A DNA stretch of 64,000 nt from Deltaproteobacteria bacterium HGW-Deltaproteobacteria-8 (GCA_002840405.1 PHAR01000006.1:124001-188000), one strand, 5' to 3'. Counted from the stretch's first letter, positions 25,162-35,396 are shown. The notes: generated from the sequence alone by a model not told the origin. Translations and numbers: made by a program.

Positions 25162-28100
25162 GTGTCCGGGCCGGTCACGCGATCTCTCCTCCGGACCCGG
25201 ACAGCGGCCGCCGACCCCGCGCCTGTCGGGGCTGGCGGCCGTTGGCGCGCCGTGAGCCTGGCCATGCTCGCGGGCATCCTGTCCGCAAGCTTCCTGCTGA
25301 CTTCGCCAGCCTCCTCTGCCTTTGCCGGGGAGCCTGGGCAAATCCTGCGCCTGGTGCATCCGGGCGATGACCCGCCCTACTGTTTCCGCGACGAGGCGGG
25401 CCAGCCCGCCGGGGTTCTGGTGGACTACTGGAAGCTCTGGGGCCACCTGGCCGGGGTAGAGGTGCGCCTGACCCTGGCCGAGGGCGGTGAGAGCCTGGCC
25501 CTGGTGGCCGCAGGCAAGGCCGACGCCGTGGCGGGCATCCCCTTCACCCCGATCCAGGAGGATGTCTTCGCCTTTACCCGGCCCCTGCTCGATCTGGGCA
25601 TCGGGCTCTTTGCCGCCCCCGGACAGGACGGGCTCTCCCGCGAGCAGGTGGAGACTGAGAGCCTGACTGTGGGGCTGGTGCGGAGCGATCCCTCGGCGGC
25701 CTTTTTGTCGGCCACTTACCCGAATCTGCGGCAGCAATATTTCCCTGACCTGACCGTGCTGGCTGCGGCAGCCTCCCTGGGCCGGGTGCGGGTTGTGGCC
25801 GGGCCGGTGCTGAGCCTGCGCTATCTGTTCGCCACCCAGCCCGAGGGGGCGCGCTTCACTCTGGTGCGCGCATTTCCGGGCGTGCAACTGCGCGCGGCAG
25901 TAAAGCGCGGCAATGTCCAGCTTTTGGCGCAGCTGAACGCGGGCATGGACGACATCCGCCTGGACGAGGTGCGCAAGCTGGAGCAGAAGTGGGCCAAGCC
26001 TCCCTGGGTCGGGCCTGGCTGGGGCCTGGCCCTGGCTGGCTGCGCCGCGCTGCTGGCCGCCGCGCTGTGGCTGCTGGTGCGCGTGCGGCGGGTGCGCTCC
26101 TGGGCCGAGGTCCGCATCCGCGAGGCCGACCTGCTGCGCGAGAACCTGCTGGCCGAGATGACCCGGCACCGCAAGACCCAGGATCTGCTCCTGGCGGCCA
26201 TCGAGCAGTCCCCTTCGGGCATCGTCATCGCTTTTGCCGACGACATCCCGGCCATCTGCAACCACCAGGCCCTGCGCATCTTCGGCCCTGGCGACGTGCC
26301 CCCGCAGGGCTCGGACCCGGGGATGCATCCCTGGCGCGTGTTCACGCCCAATGGCGTCCTTGTGCCGGAGGCCGATCTGCCCCTGAACAGGGCCCTGCGT
26401 CACGGCGAGACCGTGGAGAACGTCGAGCTGCGCCTGGAGCGGGCCGATGGCGAGTCGCGCTGGATTTCGAGCACCGCCGCGCCTGTGCGCGACGCCAGCG
26501 GGGATATTCGCGCTGGCATAGTGGTCATCAACGACGTCACCGAAACCCGCCAGACCGCGCGCGACATGGCCCGGTTCCAGTTCTTCCTGGAGTCCGGGGT
26601 GGAGGAGGTCTACCTGGTGCGGCCGGACGGGAGCGTGGCCTATGTCAACGAGGCCGTGGGCCGCAGCCTCGGTTATCCGCGCTCGGACCTTGTGGGCCAG
26701 CCCCTTTCGCTCTTCGACCCGGCCTTCAACGCGCAAGCCGTGCGGTCCCTGCTGCGCCAGGTGCGCGGCGGGCAGCACACCTTCGAGGCCGAGCAGGTGA
26801 CGCGCACCGGCGGTCGCGTGCTCAAGGAGATCAAGGCCTTCTACATGCGCTCCGGCGAGGAGGAGTTCATCTGCGCCTTTGGCCAGGACATCACCGAGCG
26901 CAAGCGCATGCAATTGGAACTGGAGAGCACGCGCACCCTGTTCAGCGCGGCCATGGACCAGGCCCTCACCGGCATCGTCATTGCGGACGCGGCCACGGAC
27001 CGGGCGATCATCGTCAACCGCGCGGCAGCGGAGATGCTGGGCCATCCCGCAAAGGAGCTGGAAGGCTTCCCCGTGGACGAGTACATGCCGGACTGGTCTT
27101 TCCTGGACAGCCAGGGCTCGTTCATCCCGGCCACGGAATCCCCTTTCGCTCGCGCCATAAAGGGCGAGAGCACGCGCGAGGTGGAGATGCACCTCCTGAT
27201 TCCCGGTGCGCCTGAGCGCTGGCTCCTGGCTTCCAGCTCGCCGATCCTTTCCGCCGAGGGCTCGATCCTGGCCGGCATCATGGTCATGGCCGACATAACC
27301 TCGCGCAAGCAGATGGAAGCGCAGCTGTTGTTCAAGGCCCAGCACGACGCCCTGACCGGCCTGGCCAACCGCACCCTGTGCCAGGAGCGCATCCAGGTCG
27401 TGCTGGAGAACTCCCAGCGCCGCAACACGCTTTTTGCCGTGGCCTTCATCGATCTGGACCGCTTCAAGATGCTGAACGACAGCCTGGGGCACTCCTTTGG
27501 CGACCGCGTGCTGGTGGAGGCCGCCCGGCTTTTGGTGCACGGCCTGCGCGGCCAGGGCCAGGTCTGCCGCTTCGGGGGCGACGAGTTCGTGCTCATCGTG
27601 GACGAGCCGGCCACGGCCGAGGAGGCGCAGGGGGCCATCCACAGCGCGCTCGAAAGCCTGTGCACGCCGTTCACTGTGGAGGGCCAAGAGGTGCGCCTGG
27701 CGGCCAGCGTGGGCGTGGTCGTCGGCCCCACGGCGGACAGCCCCAAGGCCGAGGACATCCTGCAGAACGCGGACATGGCCATGCACCGCGCCAAGGATAC
27801 CGGACGCGACCGCATCCGCATGTTCCACCCCGGCATGCTGCGCCGGGCTCGTGAGCTGCTGGCCCTGGACGCGGACATGCGCAAGGCCCTGGAGCAGAAC
27901 GAATTTCTTGTGTACTATCAGCCGGTGATGTCCATCAGCGGGGAGCGCACCCTGGGCTTCGAGGCCCTGGTGCGCTGGAGGAGCCCCACGCGCGGGCTGG
28001 TCACACCGCACGCCTTCATCCCCCACGCCGAGGAGTCCGGCCTCATCGTGCCTTTGGGCGAGCTGGTGCTGCGCCGCGCCTGCGAGACCATGGCCGCCTG

Positions 28101-28671
28101 GCGCGTGCGCTACCCGGCCTCCCGCAGCATGACTCTGGCCGTGAACCTCTCGGCCCGCCAGTTCACCCAGCCGGGCATCGTGGAGACTGTGCGCCAGATC
28201 CTGCGCGAGACCGGCCTGCCTCCGGCCTGGCTCAAGCTCGAACTCACGGAATCCACCCTCATGGGCGACCCCGAGACCGCGCTCACGTCCATGCGCAGGC
28301 TGAAGGCCCTGGGCGTGTCGCTCGCCATCGACGACTTCGGCACGGGCTATTCCTCCCTGGCCTACCTGCAGCGTTTTCCGGTGGACATGCTGAAGATCGA
28401 CCGCTCCTTTGTGCAGGACCTCCCGCGCGAGGACTCCGACAGCCGCGAGCTGGCCCGGGCCATCATGGCCCTGGCGCGCAGCCTGCGCCTGGCCGTGGTG
28501 GCCGAGGGCGTGGAGACTCGCGAGCAGTTGGAACTTTTGGCGGAGCTGGGCTGCGAGGCGGTGCAGGGCTTCTATTTCTCCCCGCCCCTGCCCGAGGTCG
28601 GGGTGCCGGAGTTCCTCGGCCCCCTGGCCGACTCCGCCGATTCGGCCATCGCCGTCGCCGGTGACGAATAG
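25162..28671 (+). CDS. Membrane GGDEF-EAL protein with periplasmic binding domain and PAS domains
   Basis: A 1169-residue cyclic-di-GMP enzyme. Domain order: a signal or anchor segment near residue 30-55; a periplasmic SBP_bac_3 domain at about 60-285 (RLVHPGDDPPYCFRDEAGQP); a second membrane helix around 290-310; three PAS domains from about 330 to 720; GGDEF at about 725-890 with RFGGDEFVLIV; EAL at about 910-1150. The EAL part has FEALVRW, the ELTESTL acidic site, DDFGTGYSSLAYL and KIDRSFVQDLP. Both active sites look intact, so it could make or degrade c-di-GMP. The GTG start at 25162 lacks a good ribosome site and the start is uncertain. Confidence 0.88.
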   Translation: MSGPVTRSLLRTRTAAADPAPVGAGGRWRAVSLAMLAGILSASFLLTSPASSAFAGEPGQILRLVHPGDDPPYCFRDEAGQPAGVLVDYWKLWGHLAGVEVRLTLAEGGESLALVAAGKADAVAGIPFTPIQEDVFAFTRPLLDLGIGLFAAPGQDGLSREQVETESLTVGLVRSDPSAAFLSATYPNLRQQYFPDLTVLAAAASLGRVRVVAGPVLSLRYLFATQPEGARFTLVRAFPGVQLRAAVKRGNVQLLAQLNAGMDDIRLDEVRKLEQKWAKPPWVGPGWGLALAGCAALLAAALWLLVRVRRVRSWAEVRIREADLLRENLLAEMTRHRKTQDLLLAAIEQSPSGIVIAFADDIPAICNHQALRIFGPGDVPPQGSDPGMHPWRVFTPNGVLVPEADLPLNRALRHGETVENVELRLERADGESRWISSTAAPVRDASGDIRAGIVVINDVTETRQTARDMARFQFFLESGVEEVYLVRPDGSVAYVNEAVGRSLGYPRSDLVGQPLSLFDPAFNAQAVRSLLRQVRGGQHTFEAEQVTRTGGRVLKEIKAFYMRSGEEEFICAFGQDITERKRMQLELESTRTLFSAAMDQALTGIVIADAATDRAIIVNRAAAEMLGHPAKELEGFPVDEYMPDWSFLDSQGSFIPATESPFARAIKGESTREVEMHLLIPGAPERWLLASSSPILSAEGSILAGIMVMADITSRKQMEAQLLFKAQHDALTGLANRTLCQERIQVVLENSQRRNTLFAVAFIDLDRFKMLNDSLGHSFGDRVLVEAARLLVHGLRGQGQVCRFGGDEFVLIVDEPATAEEAQGAIHSALESLCTPFTVEGQEVRLAASVGVVVGPTADSPKAEDILQNADMAMHRAKDTGRDRIRMFHPGMLRRARELLALDADMRKALEQNEFLVYYQPVMSISGERTLGFEALVRWRSPTRGLVTPHAFIPHAEESGLIVPLGELVLRRACETMAAWRVRYPASRSMTLAVNLSARQFTQPGIVETVRQILRETGLPPAWLKLELTESTLMGDPETALTSMRRLKALGVSLAIDDFGTGYSSLAYLQRFPVDMLKIDRSFVQDLPREDSDSRELARAIMALARSLRLAVVAEGVETREQLELLAELGCEAVQGFYFSPPLPEVGVPEFLGPLADSADSAIAVAGDE

Positions 28672-28715
28672 GGCGGGCAGGCGCGGAAGGGCAAAATTCT
28701 ACGGGGCAGCCCGCA

Positions 28716-28756
28716 AAAAAACGACCGCCGGGCGTGCCTGCCTGGCGGTCGTTTTG
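28716..28756. terminator. Bidirectional rho-independent terminator
   Basis: A perfect 12-base stem (28718-28729 with 28744-28755) around a 14-base loop, with A-run and T-run. It lies between the convergent GGDEF-EAL and mltD genes. Confidence 0.93.
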
Positions 28757-28777
28757 CGTTGCGGGTGGTCGCGCGGT

Positions 28778-30508
28778 CTAGCGCAGGTGGACCTTGAGGT
28801 TGGCGCCGGTGCGCAGGTCGCTGCCCTTGATGTTGTTCCAGCCCTTGAGGTCCTGCAGGGCCACGCCGAACTTGCGCGACACGCTCAGCAGGGTGTCGCC
28901 CTGGCGCACGGTGTAGCGCGTGACCTGCTCTCTCGCCTTGGCGGCCTGGCTTCTGGTCTTCCTGGTGGCCTTGGCCGAGTTGTCGGGAATGGACAGGCGC
29001 ATGCCGGGCTTGATGCCCTTGGAGCTGTTGATTCCGTTGGCGGCCAGCAGCGTCTTCACGCTGATGTGGTACTTTTTGCTGATGGACCAGACGTTGTCGT
29101 TCTTGCCCACCACGTAGTTGGCGCGGCTGGAGGCGATTCCGCGGGTCCTCTTCAGGCGCTCGGGCATGGCCTCGCCGGTGCTGCTGGCCGGGATCTTGAT
29201 GCACTGGCCGGGCTTAAGCGCCTGGGCCGCGTTGTCGTTGAGCTGGCAGATGACCTCCTGGGGCACGCGGTAGTGCTTGGCCAGGGTCCGCAGGGACTCG
29301 CCCTTGTGCACCGTGTGCGTGATGAATCCCTCGTTGGGGCGCAGGCCGGGGTTCTCCAGGTAGGCCAGCATGGGGGCCTTCTTGTCCACGGGGATGTGCA
29401 CGACGACCTTGCGATCCGGGGGGCTCACCTGGCGGCGGAAGGCCGGGTTCAGCAGGTGGAACTCGTCCCAGGAGAGGCCGCCGGATTTGGCCAGGGCCAG
29501 GAGGTCGGTGCCGCCGGACACGTTCACGTTCTCCAGCTTCGGGGCGGAGTCCCATTTCACGGGCTCGAAGCCCAGGGCCTCCAGATTCTGGAAGATCTTT
29601 GTGATGGCGATGAATTTGGGAACGTAGTTCTGGGTCTCTGGCTTCAGGCGCGCGCGTCGGTTCAGGCTGTTGTTGCGGCTGACCAGGGCCAGGAAGTCGT
29701 CGGTGTCGGTCCCTGCCAGGGCGCGGGAGATCTTGCCCTCGCCCGCGTTGTACGCGGCCAGGGCCAGGTACCAGTCGCCGAACATGTCGTTCAGGAAGGC
29801 CAGGTATTTGCCCGCAGCCTCGGTGGCCAGGCTGGGGTCGCGGCGCTCGTCGATCCACCAGTCGACCGTGAGGCCGTACTTGCGCCCGGTGTAGGGCATG
29901 AACTGCCACATGCCGCCCGCTCCGGCCCAGGAGTAAGCGTAGCAATTGTAGCCGGACTCGGCGAAGGGCAGCATGGCCAGGTCCTGGGGCAGGCCGTTTC
30001 GGACCAGGGACTCGCGCACGTGGGGCAGGTGTGTCTCGGCGCGCTTGAGCCAGCGGGCGAAGGTCTCGCGCGCGGGGCCGGTGTAGTAGGCGAAGTAGCG
30101 CTCCACTTCCTTGGAGTCGAAAAGGTCGAGGTCGAAGTCCAGGCCGGATTTTTCGCTCAGGATGCGGCGCTGCTCCGGGGTGAGCAGAGGCTCTTCGGCC
30201 AGGGGCGGGGTGGTGACTTCGGGTTCAAGCAGGGTGCCGGTCTGGCCGGGGGTCAGGGGCATGGTGGACATGTCTGGCTCAAGGTCTGCGTCGTCATTGA
30301 GCTGGGCGGGTTTGGCCATGGGTCTGGCCGGGTTGCGGGGCTGGCCCGAGGCCAGGCTCGGCTGGTTCGGGGTGGGGGACTGCATATTTTGCGTGGACTG
30401 GCCCTTGACAGGGTCGGTGATGTCGCTATTCATGGTCGAGCACGACCATAGTCCCGTGAGCAGGCAGGATATGCCCAGCACGGTGATTTTTCGCATGGTC
30501 ATCGTCAT
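28778..30508 (-). CDS. mltD: MltD-like membrane-bound lytic transglycosylase with LysM domains
   Basis: Lytic transglycosylase that cleaves peptidoglycan. The 576 residues start with a lipobox (LLTGLWSC). A Pro/Gln-rich linker of about 100 residues follows. The SLT domain has the catalytic Glu in MLPFAESGYNC at about residue 180 and GGMWQFMPYTGRKYGL. Three LysM repeats sit at the C-terminus (THTVHKGESLRTLA, NYVVGKNDNVWSISKK, RYTVRQGDTLLSVSRK). I took ATG 30508, which has a GGAGGAAA site upstream. Alternatives are 30502 and 30496. Confidence 0.92.
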   Translation of the reverse strand: MTMTMRKITVLGISCLLTGLWSCSTMNSDITDPVKGQSTQNMQSPTPNQPSLASGQPRNPARPMAKPAQLNDDADLEPDMSTMPLTPGQTGTLLEPEVTTPPLAEEPLLTPEQRRILSEKSGLDFDLDLFDSKEVERYFAYYTGPARETFARWLKRAETHLPHVRESLVRNGLPQDLAMLPFAESGYNCYAYSWAGAGGMWQFMPYTGRKYGLTVDWWIDERRDPSLATEAAGKYLAFLNDMFGDWYLALAAYNAGEGKISRALAGTDTDDFLALVSRNNSLNRRARLKPETQNYVPKFIAITKIFQNLEALGFEPVKWDSAPKLENVNVSGGTDLLALAKSGGLSWDEFHLLNPAFRRQVSPPDRKVVVHIPVDKKAPMLAYLENPGLRPNEGFITHTVHKGESLRTLAKHYRVPQEVICQLNDNAAQALKPGQCIKIPASSTGEAMPERLKRTRGIASSRANYVVGKNDNVWSISKKYHISVKTLLAANGINSSKGIKPGMRLSIPDNSAKATRKTRSQAAKAREQVTRYTVRQGDTLLSVSRKFGVALQDLKGWNNIKGSDLRTGANLKVHLR

Positions 30509-30688
30509 CGGGATTGTTTCCTCCGGTCGGCGGCGCGGGTGGAGAGAAGGCTCCTGGAATTGGGGCAACTTACGTAATGAAGGGACCCCGTGCGCCGATT
30601 TTTGGATACGTAAAAAGACACCACACAATACACCTGTTTTTTTTCTCTGGCAAGCTTGTCAGGCCTGTCCGAGCCACCGAGGTAAACC

Positions 30689-32092
30689 ATGGCAGATTCA
30701 AGAAAACCTTCGCGTCCCAGCGCTCCGCGCAAACCTGGCCCGGCCCGCAAACCCCGCCCTGGGCAGGGCAAGCGCGAGGACAACGAGTGGAGCTCCAGCG
30801 GCCCCAAACGCTCCGGCGGACCGAAACCCGCTGGAAGCGGCTACGCTCCGGGAAAGCCCTCGGGCAAGGGTCCGGGCAAAGGTCCTGGCAAGCCGACGGG
30901 CAAGCCCGGCTCCAAATACGGCGGCAAACCCGCAGGCAAGCCCGGCGAGAAAAGTTCCGCCCCGCGCCAGGATAGCCGTGACGACCGGCGTCCGGCTCGC
31001 CAGGATGATCGTCGCCCGCCGCGCCAGGACAACCGGCCCGCTCCGCGCCCGGCCAAGGACGCTGCCCGCAAGGTGAACGACGACTTCGACATCGATATCG
31101 ACCTCAGCTTCGAGCGCGACCCCAACGAAGCGCCCGCGGCCTTCCCCAAGCCCGCCCGGCCGCCCAAGTCGTCCGCTGGTGCAAAGCCCGCTGACCGCGA
31201 CGCGCGCCCACGTTACGAGAAGTCGGACAAGCCCTACCAGGCCGACAAGTCCGGCCGACCCGAACGGTCCGCCAGGCCGGAGCGCCCAGGCCGTCCCGAA
31301 CGTCCAGGCCGCCCGGAACGGCCCGCCTTCACCAAGGCCGCGCCCCGTGCAGCCGAAGCCGAGCCCGAGGACGGCAAGAGCATCACCGCCGGGCGCAACC
31401 CCGTGCGCGAGCTGCTCGAGGCCGCCCCCAAACGCATCGACACCGTGCTGGTGCGCAAGGGCCAGCGCGACGCCAAGGTCCAGGAGATCGTCACCCTGGC
31501 CGACGACAACCGCATCAAGGTCCAGTTCGTGGACGACCTGACCCTGCGCCGCCTGTACTCCGGCAGCCACCAGGGCGTGGTGGCCATCACCGCGGCCGTG
31601 GAATACGCCGACCTCGACATGCTCATCGCCAGCGTCAAGGACGCGCCCCTGCCCGTGCTCCTGGCCCTGGACCAGGTGCAGGACCCCGGCAACCTCGGGG
31701 CCATGGCCCGCACCGCCTGGGCTCTCGGCGCAGCTGGCATCATCGTGCCGCGCCACGGCGGAGCCTACATCGGGGCCGGAGCCATGCGCTCCAGCGCCGG
31801 TGCCCTGCACCACCTGCCCGTGGCCCGCGTCACCAACCTCTCCCAGACGCTGGACACCTGCGCCGACGCCGGGCTGTCCATCCTCTGCGCCGACGCTGAG
31901 GGCGAAAACCTTTACACCGCCGCCATCCACCTGCCCGCCGTGCTCGTCATGGGCGGCGAAGGCAAGGGCGTGCGCCATGGCGTGGGCAAACACTGCCAGC
32001 AGCGCCTGGCCGTGCCCCTCAAGCGCGCCTTTGACTCCCTGAACGTGGCCCAGGCCGCCGCCATCTGCATGGCGAGGTTGGGACAACTGTAA
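30689..32092 (+). CDS. rlmB: 23S rRNA 2'-O-methyltransferase RlmB with long disordered N-terminal extension
   Basis: SpoU-family methyltransferase for a conserved 23S rRNA guanosine. The last 240 or so residues are the normal RlmB: substrate-binding part from SITAGRNPVRELLEA (about residue 231), then motif 1 QVQDPGNLGAMARTA, motif 2 VMGGEGKGV and motif 3 VPLKRAFDSLNVAQAAA. The first 230 residues are an extra Pro/Lys/Arg/Gly-rich low-complexity region with tandem RPERPG units, nearly doubling the usual size. The ATG has a GAGG site 8 bases upstream. Confidence 0.92.
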   Translation: MADSRKPSRPSAPRKPGPARKPRPGQGKREDNEWSSSGPKRSGGPKPAGSGYAPGKPSGKGPGKGPGKPTGKPGSKYGGKPAGKPGEKSSAPRQDSRDDRRPARQDDRRPPRQDNRPAPRPAKDAARKVNDDFDIDIDLSFERDPNEAPAAFPKPARPPKSSAGAKPADRDARPRYEKSDKPYQADKSGRPERSARPERPGRPERPGRPERPAFTKAAPRAAEAEPEDGKSITAGRNPVRELLEAAPKRIDTVLVRKGQRDAKVQEIVTLADDNRIKVQFVDDLTLRRLYSGSHQGVVAITAAVEYADLDMLIASVKDAPLPVLLALDQVQDPGNLGAMARTAWALGAAGIIVPRHGGAYIGAGAMRSSAGALHHLPVARVTNLSQTLDTCADAGLSILCADAEGENLYTAAIHLPAVLVMGGEGKGVRHGVGKHCQQRLAVPLKRAFDSLNVAQAAAICMARLGQL

Positions 32093-32099
32093 GAGAAGA

Positions 32100-32498
32100 G
32101 CCTCCGGCGGCTGGGGGGCCTGAGGCCCCCCAGACCCCCCCATTGCGCCGAAAGGGCTGTTTCAGGTTCCTCCTGAAACAGCCCTTTCGGCTTGTGCGGG
32201 AACCACGAGAGAGCGTCTTTTCCTTGGCTTTTGGCTTCGTTTCAAAAATGGGCCAACCGTGCGCACCCAAAAGCTTAGCCTGACCGCCGACACTCCTCCC
32301 CCGGAAGGGGGGCCAACCGTGCGCGGAATTGTCGAGGGTCTTCCCTCGACAATTCCGCGCACATTGCAAGGGCCAAGCCCAGCCAACGCCATTGCCCTCG
32401 CCGCCCCGGCCCAGGCCAATGGGGGGGCCGGGGGCCTCAGGCCCCCGGCGGGGTCTAAGGGGGCGCGCCCCTGGCTCAGGCCCCAGGCCGCCGGAGGC
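32100..32498. repeat. Composite palindromic intergenic repeat, copy 2 (inverted relative to copy 1)
   Basis: A 399-base structured element with the same parts as 17771-18120 in reverse. The hairpin at 32147-32191 is identical in sequence to the copy-1 hairpin at 18029-18073 (20-base stem, 5-base loop). The hairpin at 32319-32362 has a 20-base stem and a 4-base loop, and differs from its copy-1 counterpart in the lower stem. Both ends carry GCCTCCGGCGGC-type inverted repeats and GGGCCTGAGG palindromes. Two direct GGGCCAACCGTGCGC units lie at about 32250 and 32310. Confidence 0.8.
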
Positions 32499-32563
32499 AT
32501 CCCCTGCCTCTGGCTCGACGCGGCACTTGGCGAATGTCGGGAAATGCGCTAGTCGTCGCGCTT

Positions 32564-33640
32564 ATGTTGACACGCAAGAATACCCGGACGCTGCACGTTG
32601 GCGCTGTGGGCGTGGGCGGGGACAACCCTGTGCGCGTGCAGAGCATGACCAACGTGGACACGCGCGATGTGCTGGCCGCGACCGCCCAAGTGTGCCAGCT
32701 GGCGCGTGCGGGCTGCGAGATCGTGCGTCTGGCTGTGCCCGACGAAGAAGCGGCCAAAGCGCTTAAGCAGATCCGCGCGGGCTCGCCCGTGCCGCTCATT
32801 GCGGACATCCATTTTGACCACCGCCTGGCGCTGCTGGCGCTGGAGGCGGGTGTGGACGGCCTGCGCATCAATCCCGGCAACATCGGCGGCAAGGCCAAGG
32901 TTGATGCCGTGGTCAGCGCGGCGGCGGAGCGTTCTGTGCCCATCCGCATCGGGGTGAACTCGGGCTCGGTGGAGAAGAAGCTGCTGGAGCGCTTCGGCGG
33001 GCCGACGCCCGAGGCCATGGTCGAAAGCGCGCTGGGCCACGTGGCCTTGCTTGAGCGCCGCAACTTCCACGACATCAAGATTTCGCTCAAGTCCTCCAGC
33101 GTGCTCCACACCATCGAGGCCTACCAGTTGCTCTCCGCGCGGGTGGATTATCCCCTGCACATCGGCGTCACCGAGGCCGGGACGCTTCTGCCCGGCGCGG
33201 TGAAGAGCGCCGTGGGCCTGGGCGTGCTGCTCTTTAATGGTATTGGCGACACCCTGCGCGTGTCCTTGACCCACGACCCGGTGGCCGAGATCGGCGTGGC
33301 CTACGACATCCTGCGGGCGCTGGGCCTGCGCGAGCGCGGGCCGGAGGTCATCTCCTGCCCGACATGCGGCAGAACGGAAATCGGGCTCATCAGTCTGGCC
33401 GAAGAGGTGCAGAAGCTCCTGCGCGATGTGCCAGAGGTCTTCAAGGTCGCGGTCATGGGCTGCGTGGTCAATGGGCCCGGCGAGGCGCGCGAGGCCGACA
33501 TCGGCATTGCCGGTGGGCGCGGCGTGGGCATTGTCTTCCGCAAGGGCGAGGTGATCCGAAAAATACGCGGGGAGGACAACCTGCTCCCCGAATTCATGAA
33601 AGAACTGGACCTGTTCCTGAAAGAGAAACGAGGAGAATAA
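32564..33640 (+). CDS. ispG: 4-hydroxy-3-methylbut-2-enyl-diphosphate synthase (IspG/GcpE)
   Basis: Iron-sulfur enzyme of the MEP pathway that converts MEcPP to HMBPP. The 358 residues from ATG 32564 begin TRTLHVGAVGVGGDNPVRVQ, close to the normal family start. The 4Fe-4S ligands are in CPTCGRTE and MGCVVNGPGE. ATG 32534 is also open but adds a non-conserved leader. No clear ribosome site precedes either start, perhaps because the repeat element occupies the upstream region. It is followed 3 bases later by proS. Confidence 0.95.
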   Translation: MLTRKNTRTLHVGAVGVGGDNPVRVQSMTNVDTRDVLAATAQVCQLARAGCEIVRLAVPDEEAAKALKQIRAGSPVPLIADIHFDHRLALLALEAGVDGLRINPGNIGGKAKVDAVVSAAAERSVPIRIGVNSGSVEKKLLERFGGPTPEAMVESALGHVALLERRNFHDIKISLKSSSVLHTIEAYQLLSARVDYPLHIGVTEAGTLLPGAVKSAVGLGVLLFNGIGDTLRVSLTHDPVAEIGVAYDILRALGLRERGPEVISCPTCGRTEIGLISLAEEVQKLLRDVPEVFKVAVMGCVVNGPGEAREADIGIAGGRGVGIVFRKGEVIRKIRGEDNLLPEFMKELDLFLKEKRGE

Positions 33641-33643
33641 CGC

Positions 33644-35389
33644 ATGCGCCTGTCCAAGACCTATGTCCCCACCTTGAAGGAAGTCCCGGCCGAGGCCGAG
33701 GTCGTCAGCCACCGCCTGTTGTTGCGCGCCGGGTTCATCCGCAAGCTCACCTCTGGCATCTACACCTACCTGCCGCTTGGGCTGAAGGCCCTGAACAAGG
33801 TGGCGAACATCTGCCGCGAGGAGATGAACCGTGCGGGCGCGCAGGAGATCCTGATGCCCATGGTGCAGCCGGGCGACCTCTGGCGCGAGACCGGGCGCTG
33901 GGAGTTCTACGGCAAGGAGCTGCAGCGCTTCACTGATCGCCACGACCGCGAGTACTGCCTCGGACCCACGCACGAGGAGGTCGTCACCGACCTGGTGCGC
34001 GGCGAGGTGCGCTCGTACCGCCAGCTGCCGCTGAACCTGTACCAGATCCAGACCAAGTTCCGCGACGAGATCCGCCCGCGCTTCGGGCTCATGCGCGGCC
34101 GCGAGTTCGTCATGAAGGACGCCTACTCCTTTGACCGCGACGAGGCCGGGGCCGACCTGAGCTACCGCGCCATGTACGACGCCTACAAGGCCATCTTCCG
34201 CCGCCTGGGCTTGGAGTTCCGGCCGGTTGAGGCCGACTCCGGCTCCATCGGCGGCAACTTCAGCCACGAGTTCATGGTCCTGGCCGATACCGGCGAGGAC
34301 ACCATCGCCGTGTGCCAAGCCTGCGAGTATGCGGCCAACATGGAGAAGGCCGAGGTGGTCTCGCCGGTGGACAAGTGCAACTGCGGCGGCGACTGCGGCC
34401 CGGCCGTGGAGATTCCCACCCCTGGCATGCACACGGTGGAGCAGGTCTGCGAGTACCTGGAGATCGAGGCCGACACCCTGGTCAAGACCCTGCTCTTCGA
34501 CGTGGACGGCGCTCCTGTGGCCGGGCTCGTTCGCGGCGACCGCGAATTGAACGAGGTCAAGCTGAAGAACCACCTGGGCGCGGCTGAGGTCAAGCTGGCC
34601 ACGCCGGAGCAGGTTGTGGCCTGGACCGGCGCGCCTGTGGGCTTTGCCGGGCCTGTGGGCCTGAAGGTGGCGGGCATCAAAATCATCGCCGACCGCGAGC
34701 TGGACTTCGACTGCGGCTGGGTTGTCGGGGCCAACAAGGCCGACGCGCACCTGAAGAGTGTGGATTTGCGGCGCGACAGCAAGGTCGACGCCTACATCGA
34801 CCTGCGCAACATCACCGAGGGCGACAAATGCCCGCGCTGCGGCGGGGCCATTGGCTTCCGGCGCGGCATCGAGGTGGGCCACGTGTTCAAGCTGGGGCTC
34901 AAGTACTCCCAGGCCATGAACGCTGTGTTCCTGGACGAGAACGGGAAAGAGCAGACCATGGTCATGGGCTGCTACGGCATCGGCGTGTCGCGCATCGTGG
35001 CCTCGGCCATCGAGCAGAACCACGACGTCGACGGCATCAAGTTCCCGCCGTCCATCGCGCCCTTTGAGGTGGCGTTGTTGTCGCTGGGCGGCAAGGACGC
35101 GGAGGTCATCGAGGCTGCGGACAAGCTCTACGCCGAGCTGGTGGGCCAGGGCATCGAGGTGCTCTACGACGACCGCGACGAGCGGCCCGGCAGCAAGTTC
35201 AAGGACGCCGACTTGATGGGCATGCCCATGCAGCTGGTGCTGGGCGGCAAGGGGCTCAAAAACGGCATCATCGAGGCCAAGGACCGCCGCACCGGCGAGA
35301 AGTGCGAGCTTCGCTTGGCCGAGTTCTCCCGCGAGTTCGCCGACTGGCGGCGCACCGTGCGCCAGGGCTGGGGCCTGGGCATCGACTAG
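33644..35389 (+). CDS. proS: Prolyl-tRNA synthetase
   Basis: Class II synthetase, 581 residues, bacterial type with a YbaK-like editing domain inserted between motifs 2 and 3. Visible motifs: [45 protein letters not shown] (motif 2), the insertion (about residues 225-400), then [17 protein letters not shown] (motif 3) and [18 protein letters not shown] in the anticodon domain. ATG 33644 has a GAGGAG site. It overlaps nothing and is in an operon with ispG. Confidence 0.97.
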   Translation: MRLSKTYVPTLKEVPAEAEVVSHRLLLRAGFIRKLTSGIYTYLPLGLKALNKVANICREEMNRAGAQEILMPMVQPGDLWRETGRWEFYGKELQRFTDRHDREYCLGPTHEEVVTDLVRGEVRSYRQLPLNLYQIQTKFRDEIRPRFGLMRGREFVMKDAYSFDRDEAGADLSYRAMYDAYKAIFRRLGLEFRPVEADSGSIGGNFSHEFMVLADTGEDTIAVCQACEYAANMEKAEVVSPVDKCNCGGDCGPAVEIPTPGMHTVEQVCEYLEIEADTLVKTLLFDVDGAPVAGLVRGDRELNEVKLKNHLGAAEVKLATPEQVVAWTGAPVGFAGPVGLKVAGIKIIADRELDFDCGWVVGANKADAHLKSVDLRRDSKVDAYIDLRNITEGDKCPRCGGAIGFRRGIEVGHVFKLGLKYSQAMNAVFLDENGKEQTMVMGCYGIGVSRIVASAIEQNHDVDGIKFPPSIAPFEVALLSLGGKDAEVIEAADKLYAELVGQGIEVLYDDRDERPGSKFKDADLMGMPMQLVLGGKGLKNGIIEAKDRRTGEKCELRLAEFSREFADWRRTVRQGWGLGID

Positions 35390-35396
35390 GCCGGGC

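Noticed and set aside
25009-28026. A 1005-codon minus-strand frame over the GGDEF-EAL gene
   Set aside because: No motif, and the plus strand encodes clear GGDEF, EAL and PAS domains.
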